From NCBI GenBank assembly GCA_022705365.1, contig JAKJEP010000102.1, forward strand, positions 4,429 to 9,969: a stretch of 5,541 bases of DNA, written 5' to 3'. Shown piece after piece: positions 1 to 5,541 of this stretch. The first letter of the stretch is position 1; each line of letters opens with the position of its first letter. The notes beneath the pieces are model-generated. The model worked only from the letters and a program-made list of their open reading frames with translations. It made no database searches and had not been told where the DNA came from. Made by a program: the position numbers and the translations under genes. This DNA comes from Planctomycetota bacterium. GTDB lineage: Bacteria; Planctomycetota; Phycisphaerae; Sedimentisphaerales; SM23-30.

Positions 1-767
1 CCTTTGCTTATACCATTTCCGGTTTTCTTACGATGCGGGCCTTTGAACAGGTGCGCAACGATGTCTGCCTGCAGAGGATGAATGTCAAGCTGGTGGGGAT
101 TGGCGCCGGTTTTGTGTACAGCGATTTAGGCCCGACGCATCATGCCACGGAGGATATCGCGATCCTGCGGGTGCTGCCGGGCATGACGATTCTTTCCCCG
201 GCTGACCCGCTGGAGGCCTATCAGGCGACGCTGGCCGCGGCGGAAGTAGAAGGGCCGGTTTATCTCCGCATCGCCGGCAGCAAGACCCCGCGAATCTATG
301 GGGATGACTACCGGTTTGAATTCGGCAGGGGGGTGACGCTGCGGCAGGGGAGTGATCTGGTCATGATCGCGACGGGGAATATTGTACAGGAAGTGCAGCA
401 GGCGGCGGAGGAGTTGGAGACGGCGGGCCTGTCGGTGCGATTGATTAATATTCATACCATCAAGCCGATTGACCGCGATATCATTTGCCGCGCCGCCCGG
501 CAGACCGGGGCGATTCTGACCGTGGAAGAGCATTCCATTACCGGCGGGCTGGGCAGTGCCGTGGCGGAGGTGCTGATGGAGGGCGGCTGCGGTTCGGTTC
601 GTTTCCGGCGAATGGGACTGATGAATAGCTTCCCAGTCGGTTATGGCAGCTATGCGGAAATGAAGCAGATTAACGGCTTATCCCGGCAGCATATCGTCGA
701 GGCTGCCCGCCAGCTTTTGGAGGCCCGTCATGGGACAGTTGCGCCATATTGTAACGCCACTGCATAA
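1..767 (+). CDS. Transketolase, C-terminal subunit (split transketolase), 5' end outside window
   Basis: This is the C-terminal half (pyrimidine-binding plus C-terminal domains) of a two-gene transketolase, a thiamine-diphosphate enzyme that moves two-carbon ketol units between sugars. The frame is open from base 3, and the residues before the first ATG (33) read like family sequence (SGFLTMRAFEQVR), so ATG 33 is internal and the true start lies upstream. Visible family motifs are GPTHHATEDIA (129-161), the LPGMTILSPADP stretch soon after it, and VEEHSITGGLGS (522-557) in the C-terminal domain. The N-terminal, ThDP/Mg-binding half should be the gene just upstream. About 255 residues are visible, out of roughly 300-330 usual for such subunits. 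The 3' end overlaps the methyltransferase by 38 bases. A housekeeping copy is possible, but the accessory-type neighbours suggest a pathway-specific enzyme acting on a sugar or acyl substrate (inference). DXS is a more distant relative, but DXS is usually a single chain. Confidence 0.9.
   Translation, partial: FAYTISGFLTMRAFEQVRNDVCLQRMNVKLVGIGAGFVYSDLGPTHHATEDIAILRVLPGMTILSPADPLEAYQATLAAAEVEGPVYLRIAGSKTPRIYGDDYRFEFGRGVTLRQGSDLVMIATGNIVQEVQQAAEELETAGLSVRLINIHTIKPIDRDIICRAARQTGAILTVEEHSITGGLGSAVAEVLMEGGCGSVRFRRMGLMNSFPVGYGSYAEMKQINGLSRQHIVEAARQLLEARHGTVAPYCNATA
719..723 (+). promoter_or_regulatory. Ribosome binding site of the methyltransferase gene
   Basis: GGAGG lies inside the end of the transketolase gene, 6 bases before ATG 730. 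It is the best Shine-Dalgarno match near this junction and decides for start 730. The next in-frame ATG (796) has no comparable purine run in front of it. Confidence 0.7.
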
Positions 768-1392
768 GAAAACGCAGCGCGATTATCTGGGCCGCATGAC
801 GAATGACAAGGTGCATTGCATGCAGGTGGCCAAACAGTACGGCAGGGAGTTCTGGGATGGCGACCGGAAATACGGCTACGGCGGTTATACCTATGACGGC
901 CGGTGGGCGGCGGTAGCGGAACGGCTGGTTCAGATGTATGGGTTGAAGGCGGATGCCCGAATCCTGGATGTGGGCTGCGGCAAGGGTTTTTTGCTCTATG
1001 AATTAAAGCAGCTTTTACCCGGTTCCACCATCGTCGGTTTTGACATTTCCGAGTATGCGATTGCCCACGCCAAGCCGGAAATAAAGCCCAGCCTGTTTGT
1101 GCACAATGCCAGAGATGACTATGCCTTTAAGGACGGCGAGTTTGATCTGGTGATCTCGATTACCACCCTGCATAATTTACAGATTCAGGAGTTGAAATCG
1201 GCTTTGCGCGAGATCGAGCGGGTGGGGAAGCAGAAGTATCTGGTGGTGGAAAGTTTTCGCGATGAGCAGGAGTTGTTCAACCTGCAATGCTGGGCCTTGA
1301 CCTGTGCCTCGTTTTTCACGCCGGAGGAATGGGTGTGGCTTTTTGGGGAGTTTGGCTATACCGGCGATTATGAGTTTATCTACTTCGAGTGA
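730..1392 (+). CDS. Class I SAM-dependent methyltransferase
   Basis: A 220-residue cytosolic methyltransferase of the Rossmann-fold class I type. Motif I is LDVGCGKGF (residues 79-87), the acidic residue that binds the SAM ribose is probably Asp105 in GFDIS, and motif II is FDLVISITTLHNL (138-150). The N-terminal extension (HKKTQRDYLGRM, then FWDGDRKYGYGGYTYDGRW at about 41-59), rich in aromatic and charged residues, is likely a substrate-recognition lid. From memory, close homologues in surface-polysaccharide clusters share this extension, which supports the start at 730. There is no signal peptide or membrane segment. The gene starts inside the transketolase gene and ends 6 bases before the radical SAM gene, so the three are co-transcribed. 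The substrate cannot be read from sequence; a sugar hydroxyl or amine, or a carrier-bound acyl group, are the options that fit the neighbours. Confidence 0.88.
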   Translation: MGQLRHIVTPLHKKTQRDYLGRMTNDKVHCMQVAKQYGREFWDGDRKYGYGGYTYDGRWAAVAERLVQMYGLKADARILDVGCGKGFLLYELKQLLPGSTIVGFDISEYAIAHAKPEIKPSLFVHNARDDYAFKDGEFDLVISITTLHNLQIQELKSALREIERVGKQKYLVVESFRDEQELFNLQCWALTCASFFTPEEWVWLFGEFGYTGDYEFIYFE

Positions 1393-1398
1393 GTTGCA

Positions 1399-2469
1399 AT
1401 GAGTCTGTTATATACGAAAACGAAAATCTTTCATTTTACCGGCAAGCTGGATTCGCTGCCCCGGCAGTCCGCCGGGATCAAGCCGCCCTTGCATATCCGG
1501 ATCAAGCCGACCAATGTTTGCAATCATAACTGTTGTTATTGTGCCTACCGGTCAGAAAATTTGCAGTTAGGCAAGGATATGGTCGTCAAGAATTCCATCC
1601 CGCGCGACAAAATGTTCGAGATTATCGACGATCTGATCGAGATGGGTGTGCAGGCGGTCACGTTCAGCGGCGGGGGGGAGCCGTTCTGTTATCCGTACCT
1701 GGCGGAGGCAGCCGAAAAGCTGGCGGCCTCACCGATTCAGTTTGCGGCGCTGACCAATGGGGCGAATCTAAAAGGACGGGTGGCGGAAGTTTTTGCCCGG
1801 CATGGCACGTGGCTGCGGGTGTCGATGGACGGCTGGGACGGCCCCAGCTATGCCTCCTATCGAAAGGTGAAAACCGATGAATTTGACAAGGTCATGGCCA
1901 ACATGAAAAGTTTCAAGGAGTGGGCTGACTCTTGTTATCTGGGCGTGAGTTTTATTATAGATAAGAACAATGCCGCCCATGTGTTTGAATTTATCCAGCG
2001 GCTGCGGGATACCGGCGTGGACAGCGTCAAGGTATCGCCCTGCATCATCGACAACGACGGCGCGGCAAACAACCGCTATCACCAGATGTTTTTTGAGCAG
2101 GTCAGGCAGCAGGTGGCCCGGGCGAAAGAGGAACTGGCCGGCGATCATTTTGAAATTTACGATGCCTACCATGAGCTGGATGAGAAATTTACCAAAAGCT
2201 ATGACTGGTGCCCGTATCTGCAGATTTTGCCGGTGATTGGAGCGGATTTGAATGTCTATTCCTGCCAGGACAAGGCGTATAACCTGGAGCAGGGGCGAAT
2301 CGGTTCCATCCGGGATTGCCGTTTCCGGGATTTCTGGTTTACCAATAAGGCGAAATTTTTCGGCATCAATCCATCCCGCCACTGCAACCATCATTGTGTG
2401 GCCAATGAGAAGAATAAACTGGTGTTGGAATATTTGAATGCAGATACCCGCCATCTGGGATTCGTTTGA
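1399..2469 (+). CDS. Radical SAM enzyme with SPASM-like C-terminal domain
   Basis: A 356-residue radical SAM protein. The canonical CxxxCxxC cluster motif is Cys41, Cys45 and Cys48 (sequence NVCNHNCCYC), and Cys46 is an extra neighbour that is not a ligand in the usual pattern. The SAM-binding GGE-type motif is SGGGEPF at 90-96. The barrel continues through VSMDGWDG. The C-terminal part has spaced cysteines at 271, 289, 307, 329 and 333, ending in a CNHHC pattern, as in SPASM/twitch domains that bind an auxiliary Fe-S cluster. Such enzymes generate a 5'-deoxyadenosyl radical for oxidations, epimerisations, eliminations or cofactor and peptide maturation, under low-oxygen conditions. No precursor-peptide gene is seen, so a sugar or carrier-bound small molecule is a likelier substrate than a peptide (inference). 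The start has only a weak GAG-type ribosome site and probably relies on coupling to the methyltransferase stop 6 bases upstream. Confidence 0.9.
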   Translation: MSLLYTKTKIFHFTGKLDSLPRQSAGIKPPLHIRIKPTNVCNHNCCYCAYRSENLQLGKDMVVKNSIPRDKMFEIIDDLIEMGVQAVTFSGGGEPFCYPYLAEAAEKLAASPIQFAALTNGANLKGRVAEVFARHGTWLRVSMDGWDGPSYASYRKVKTDEFDKVMANMKSFKEWADSCYLGVSFIIDKNNAAHVFEFIQRLRDTGVDSVKVSPCIIDNDGAANNRYHQMFFEQVRQQVARAKEELAGDHFEIYDAYHELDEKFTKSYDWCPYLQILPVIGADLNVYSCQDKAYNLEQGRIGSIRDCRFRDFWFTNKAKFFGINPSRHCNHHCVANEKNKLVLEYLNADTRHLGFV

Positions 2470-2475
2470 GGCAGA

Positions 2476-2482
2476 AGAGGAG
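2476..2482 (+). promoter_or_regulatory. Ribosome binding site of the FkbH-like gene
   Basis: AGAGGAG lies in the 16-base gap after the radical SAM stop, 3 bases before ATG 2486 (5 bases if GAGG is the pairing core). It favours start 2486 over the in-frame ATG at 2438, which lies inside the radical SAM gene and has no such site. Confidence 0.65.
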
Positions 2483-2485
2483 CCG

Positions 2486-4402
2486 ATGAATAGCGAAGCC
2501 GCACATTACAACCGGCCTGAACCGGATAAAAAAGAAGCCGTGAAAGAGGTGCAACGGCTTCTGGCTGCCGGTGGGGCGGAGGCCGCCTTTTTCCTGCTTA
2601 CGCAGATAGCCGATCCGGCCGATGATTTCGTACTCCAGAGCCGCTATGCAGCCTGGTGGAAAAAAATGCCGGCGGAAGCGCTGGGATTGCAGCCGGTGCG
2701 AATCGCGATTGCCGCCAGCAGCACCGTTTCGCACTTTATCGAAGTGCTGCGTTTCTGGCTGGCGCGGGCGGGACTGGCGGCGGAAATTTTCACCGCGGAG
2801 TATGGCACGATTCCGCAGACGATTCTGAACCCGTCCAGTGCTCTGTATGCCTTCCGGCCGGATATCACAATGATCTTTACCAATTATCGGGATGTTCCGT
2901 TCGATCTGGCGCCGGATAGCGGGCCGGCGGAGATAGAAAGGAAGCGGAAAGACTCGGTGGAACAGGCTGCCGCTTTGTGGCAGATTTTACGGCGGCAGGG
3001 CGGCTGCCATATAATCCAGAACAATGCGGACCTGCCGGCCAGCCGGGTATTCGGCAATTACGAGGTGGAACTGCCCGCCTCCCGGCTTCATTTTTTGCGG
3101 CGGTTCAATGCGGACCTGGCGGGGGCGGCCGGGCCGGGCGTTACGATTTTCGATCTGGATTATCTATCTTCCTTATTCGGCAAGCAGCGCTGGCATGACA
3201 GCCGGTATTGGCATCATTCCAAACACGCCTTTGCCCTCGATGCGACGGGGCTGGTCGCCCACCGGGCGGCGCAGCTTATTGCGGCGATCCGCGGGTTGGC
3301 CGGGAAGTGCCTGGTGCTCGATCTGGACAATACCTTATGGGGCGGGGTCATCGCGGATGACGGCCTGGAGGGAATCGAACTGGGCAGCGGGGTCAATGGC
3401 GAAGCCTATGTCGAGTTTCAGCAATACCTGCTGGAGCTGAAGCGGCGGGGGATTGTGCTGGCGGTTTGCAGTAAAAATGAGGAGGCTACGGCCCGGCTGC
3501 CATTCCAGCAGCATCCGGACATGCGGATCCGGCTGGAGGACATCGCCGTATTCAAAGCCAACTGGCAGAATAAGGCGGACAATATCCGGGAAATCGCCAG
3601 GGTCTTGAATCTGGGGCTGGATTCGCTGGTGTTCGTGGATGATAATCCGGCTGAACGCGAACTGGTCCGGCAATATCTGCCGATGGTCCGTGTGCTGGAG
3701 CTGGGCACTGATCCGGCGGGATATATATACGAACTGGACCGGCAGGCGTATTTTGAGACGATCTCGTTTTCCCGGGAAGACACCGCCCGCAATGAGTATT
3801 ACCGTGCCGATGCCGGCCGCGCGGAATATCAGCGGCAGTTCAGCGATCTTTCGGACTACCTGCAAAGTCTGGAGATGCGGGCGGCGGCGGCGGAACTGGA
3901 TGCTTTTAATCTGCCCCGCGCAGCCCAGTTGATTAATAAAAGCAATCAGTTTCATCTGACCACGACGCGCTATTCCGAAGGGCAGCTTCGGGAGAAGATA
4001 GCGGATCCGGATTTCTGCTGCCGATGTTTTACGCTGGAGGACAAGTTCGGCAGCAGCGGCCTGATAGCGGCGGTGATCTTGCAGCGGCAGGGGGGAGATA
4101 CGTTGTATATCGATACCTGGGTGATGAGCTGCCGGGTGCTGGGCCGGGGAATGGAAGAGTTTGTCGGCCGGGAGATTGCGGCGCTGGCGGAAACGCTGGG
4201 CATGCGCTATGTGCTGGGTAAATACATTCCGACGAAAAAGAACCATCTGGTGGCGGATTTGTATCCGCATCTGGGATTCGACCGGTGGGGGCAAGACGGC
4301 GGGGCCGCTCTCTGGCGGCTGGATTTGACAAAAGGCCTGCCGTACTATACAACCTGCATAACGAAATTGGACAGGCCCCTGGCCGGCCAGGTAAACGAAT
4401 GA
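2486..4402 (+). CDS. FkbH-like HAD-IIIC / GNAT-like fusion protein (acyl-ACP loading enzyme)
   Basis: A 638-residue cytosolic protein with the layout of FkbH family members. An SGNH-like N-terminal region includes VRIAIAASST (71-80) and the conserved SSALYAFRPD stretch. The HAD core carries all four expected motifs: DLDNTLWGG with Asp279 and Asp281, CSKN with Ser329, FKANWQNKADN with Lys357 and Lys363, and VFVDDNPAER with Asp385 and Asp386. The signature NKSNQF (484-489) leads to a GNAT-like C-terminal domain with CRVLGRGME, an acyl-CoA/pantetheine-binding loop (about 549-557). Characterised relatives dephosphorylate 1,3-bisphosphoglycerate and load the glyceryl unit onto an acyl carrier protein. 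Its stop overlaps the start of such a carrier here, which strongly supports ACP loading. The actual acyl group (glyceryl or another phosphorylated hydroxy acid) is not known. All catalytic positions look intact. Start 2486 is chosen from the ribosome site. Confidence 0.9.
   Translation: MNSEAAHYNRPEPDKKEAVKEVQRLLAAGGAEAAFFLLTQIADPADDFVLQSRYAAWWKKMPAEALGLQPVRIAIAASSTVSHFIEVLRFWLARAGLAAEIFTAEYGTIPQTILNPSSALYAFRPDITMIFTNYRDVPFDLAPDSGPAEIERKRKDSVEQAAALWQILRRQGGCHIIQNNADLPASRVFGNYEVELPASRLHFLRRFNADLAGAAGPGVTIFDLDYLSSLFGKQRWHDSRYWHHSKHAFALDATGLVAHRAAQLIAAIRGLAGKCLVLDLDNTLWGGVIADDGLEGIELGSGVNGEAYVEFQQYLLELKRRGIVLAVCSKNEEATARLPFQQHPDMRIRLEDIAVFKANWQNKADNIREIARVLNLGLDSLVFVDDNPAERELVRQYLPMVRVLELGTDPAGYIYELDRQAYFETISFSREDTARNEYYRADAGRAEYQRQFSDLSDYLQSLEMRAAAAELDAFNLPRAAQLINKSNQFHLTTTRYSEGQLREKIADPDFCCRCFTLEDKFGSSGLIAAVILQRQGGDTLYIDTWVMSCRVLGRGMEEFVGREIAALAETLGMRYVLGKYIPTKKNHLVADLYPHLGFDRWGQDGGAALWRLDLTKGLPYYTTCITKLDRPLAGQVNE
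4378..4391. repeat. 14-base perfect palindrome just before the ACP start
   Basis: CCTGGCCGGCCAGG reads the same on both strands and ends 7 bases before ATG 4399. In RNA it could form a 5-pair stem with a 4-base loop covering the weak AGG ribosome site of the ACP gene. It lies inside the coding sequence of the FkbH-like protein (…RPLAGQ…), so translating ribosomes would open it. GC-rich codon use makes such runs fairly likely by chance, and a regulatory role is only a possibility. Confidence 0.35.
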
Positions 4403-4650
4403 ATAAAAAGCGAGAAGAATTGAAACGGCGTTTGACCGCGGTTTTCCGGGAAGTTTTCAGCCGTGAATCCCTGGAGATTACCGAAGCGACGACCGCCCAT
4501 GATATCGAGGAGTGGGATTCCCTGATGCATATTACGCTGGTAGTGGCGATGGAAAAGGAATTCGGCCTTCAGCTCCGGGCGGCGGAGGTGGGGCGGTTGA
4601 AGAATGTGTGCGAAATGCTGGATATTCTGGAAGAACGGGCAACCCAATGA
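4399..4650 (+). CDS. Acyl carrier protein (discrete, partner of the FkbH-like enzyme)
   Basis: An 83-residue protein with acyl carrier features: size, an acidic helix-rich composition, and the phosphopantetheine attachment site EEWDSLMH with Ser41. The following helix ITLVVAMEKEFGLQL matches the ACP helix II/III region. A phosphopantetheinyl transferase elsewhere in the genome must activate Ser41. The start is set by the ATGA overlap with the FkbH-like stop; only a weak AGG (4389-4391) precedes it, so translation is probably coupled. The gene in turn overlaps the next one by ATGA. It is unlikely to be the fatty-acid synthesis ACP, because its motif is DSLMH rather than the housekeeping DSLD and it has no fab neighbours. 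A longer in-frame reading from 4285 would overlap the FkbH-like gene and add low-complexity Arg-rich residues unlike any ACP. Confidence 0.9.
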   Translation: MNKKREELKRRLTAVFREVFSRESLEITEATTAHDIEEWDSLMHITLVVAMEKEFGLQLRAAEVGRLKNVCEMLDILEERATQ

Positions 4651-5204
4651 CGGAAGTTGTGCGAAGATGTACTGAGATGGATTTGCCGCCCTTGATGGAA
4701 TTATTCCGCACGGTCTATCGGTACAATCCGCGGATGCAGGAACGGGATTACCTCCAGTGGCAGTTTCAAGCCGGATCCGCCGGTCATAAGGCGGATTACA
4801 ATATCTGGCTGGTGGCCGGCGAGGATGGAATTCACAGCTTTCTGGGTTTTGTGCCGGCGGAAATGTATTATCAGGGCCGGATTCTTCCCTGCTGCTGGCC
4901 GCAGAACTGGGCCTGCCTCAGCGGCGATTACGCGGGGCTGACGGTGCTGTCCCGGCTCATGGAGGATTATGATTCCCTTTTGTATGCCGGCCTGGCCCCC
5001 GATACGGTGGCGATTTTCAACCGCATGCAGATTCCGGTTCTGCTGGAGATGCCGCGATGGATCGGGATTCTGCAGGCCGAACAGGCGGCACGTATTTTTT
5101 CCGTGGAGTCAGCCGAGGACCGCCGGCGGCTGTTCGAGTCCCAAGCGCATCTGCGGTCTCTGCCGGCCGGTGCGGAAATTCACGCCGAACGGGCCGCTAT
5201 CTGA
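4647..5204 (+). CDS. GNAT-type N-acyltransferase, N-terminal part of a frame-disrupted gene
   Basis: This starts by ATGA overlap with the ACP stop and runs 185 residues to a TGA at 5202. The N-terminus (residues 1-40) reads like a GNAT fold: VVRRCTEMDLPPLMELF, then NPRMQERDYLQWQF. Next come VAGEDGIHSFLGFVPAEMYYQG, and the LPCCWPQNWACLSGDYAGLTVLSRLM region where the acyl-donor loop would be expected. The frame ends in IHAERAAI, but the next frame continues with a family-like motif (see the following entry), so the TGA is probably not the native stop. The intact protein would have at least 298 residues, with two GNAT-like halves. Directly downstream of an FkbH-like loader and an ACP, its likely job is to move the acyl group from the ACP to an amine such as an amino sugar (inference). 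The recognisable sequence makes GNAT-like superfamily membership fairly safe; the substrate is unknown. Confidence 0.72.
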   Translation: MTEVVRRCTEMDLPPLMELFRTVYRYNPRMQERDYLQWQFQAGSAGHKADYNIWLVAGEDGIHSFLGFVPAEMYYQGRILPCCWPQNWACLSGDYAGLTVLSRLMEDYDSLLYAGLAPDTVAIFNRMQIPVLLEMPRWIGILQAEQAARIFSVESAEDRRRLFESQAHLRSLPAGAEIHAERAAI

Positions 5205-5541
5205 ACTGGCGCTATTTCGACATTCCGCGTCATAGCTATCAGACGCTGCGCAATGATGCCGGGCAGTTTGCCGTCTATCGGATCGAGAAAATCAAAAATC
5301 AGGAAGAAGCGGTGGTCCGCATCCTCGAATGGAGTTTTTTCGGGGTGGCGGCGGCCTCCGCCCTGCAAACGATGGTCGCGGATGGCTTACAGCATAACGC
5401 CATTCTTCTGGATTTTTTCTGTACCGCTGAAGGGGTGGGCGGAGAACTGGAAAAACTTGGCTTTCTGCGGGAGAATCACCTGCAAAGCCCGATCCCGTAT
5501 TTGTTCCGCCCGATCAAGCAGAATGCCCCGGGCCTGGCCGC
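5195..5541 (+). pseudogene. C-terminal part of the same GNAT-type acyltransferase, in the -1 frame, cut by the window end
   Basis: From 5195 the frame shifted by -1 is open to the last base and begins RYLNWRYFDIPRHSY. It continues through VVRILEWSFFGVAAASALQ and ILLDFFC to GELEKLGFLRENHLQSP and PYLFRP. The YLNWRY..P...Y motif and the final F-P-Y-F-type strand are characteristic of the C-terminal half of double-GNAT acyltransferases. There is no ribosome site and no suitable start, so this is not a separate gene. Adding one G to the GGG run at 5191-5193 joins the two frames as HAER-G-RYLNWRYF. It is listed as a disrupted gene because the sequence as given does not encode it in one frame. A sequencing or assembly error is a strong alternative, in which case the gene is intact and 4647-5541 is one CDS continuing to the right. 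Confidence 0.7.

Noticed and set aside
126..533. 135-codon open frame on the minus strand
   Set aside because: Antisense to conserved transketolase motifs; its Arg/Gln-rich translation is typical of a shadow frame.
796..798. Alternative start of the methyltransferase
   Set aside because: It has no Shine-Dalgarno sequence and would drop the HKKTQRDYL stretch that appears conserved.
1768..2454. 228-codon open frame on the minus strand
   Set aside because: Antisense to the radical SAM gene, whose motifs are clear; its translation shows no family features.
2438..2485. Upstream ATG start for the FkbH-like gene
   Set aside because: It would overlap the radical SAM gene by 32 bases without a ribosome site, while ATG 2486 has AGAGGAG in front.
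3335..4294. 319-codon open frame on the minus strand
   Set aside because: It lies fully antisense to the HAD and GNAT-like domains of the FkbH-like gene, has no recognisable motif, and is explained by GC-rich third positions of the real gene.
4378..4391. Intrinsic terminator between the FkbH-like and ACP genes
   Set aside because: The palindrome is inside coding sequence, its stem is only 5 pairs, and it is not followed by a run of T.
4512..4646. Upstream in-frame ATG for the GNAT-type gene
   Set aside because: It would run through most of the ACP gene and add Gly-rich residues; the ATGA start at 4647 gives a normal GNAT N-terminus.
5186..5200. Programmed -1 ribosomal frameshift site
   Set aside because: The codons here (GAA CGG GCC) do not form an X XXY YYZ slippery heptamer and no clear stimulatory hairpin was found; a missing base is simpler.

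Overview
This is a tightly packed run of plus-strand genes from a bacterium with moderately high G+C (roughly 55-60 % by eye, not counted). No gap between genes exceeds 16 bases, two junctions are ATGA stop/start overlaps, one pair overlaps by 38 bases, and no promoter or terminator is visible. The window is therefore the interior of one operon that continues past both ends. The gene content (split transketolase, radical SAM enzyme, methyltransferase, FkbH-type enzyme with its own acyl carrier protein, GNAT-type acyltransferase) is typical of accessory surface-glycan or small secondary-metabolite loci. I cannot name the organism. An anaerobic bacterium making an elaborate surface polysaccharide is plausible because of the radical SAM enzyme, but this is a weak inference.

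Layout: (1) 1-767, the C-terminal half of a split transketolase, cut by the left edge. (2) 730-1392, a class I SAM methyltransferase. (3) 1399-2469, a radical SAM enzyme with a SPASM-like cysteine-rich C-terminus. (4) 2486-4402, an FkbH-like protein with an SGNH-like N-terminal region, a HAD-IIIC phosphatase/acyl-loading domain and a GNAT-like C-terminal domain. (5) 4399-4650, a discrete acyl carrier protein. (6) 4647 to the window end, a large GNAT-type acyltransferase whose frame is broken near 5191-5193. The sequence continues in the next frame with a clear family motif, so one base appears to be missing from a run of G.

How the genes may work together (inference): FkbH-like enzymes take a phosphoglycerate-type substrate, remove phosphate and load the C3 acyl group onto an acyl carrier protein. 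Here loader, carrier and a probable acyltransferase are consecutive and translationally coupled, which fits a three-gene 'load, carry, transfer' module that decorates an amino sugar or another amine. The methyltransferase and radical SAM enzyme may modify either the acyl group or the sugar, and the split transketolase may supply or extend a ketose or acyl unit. No gene in the window fixes the final product. The combination of split transketolase, radical SAM enzyme and FkbH/ACP is the most unusual aspect of the locus.
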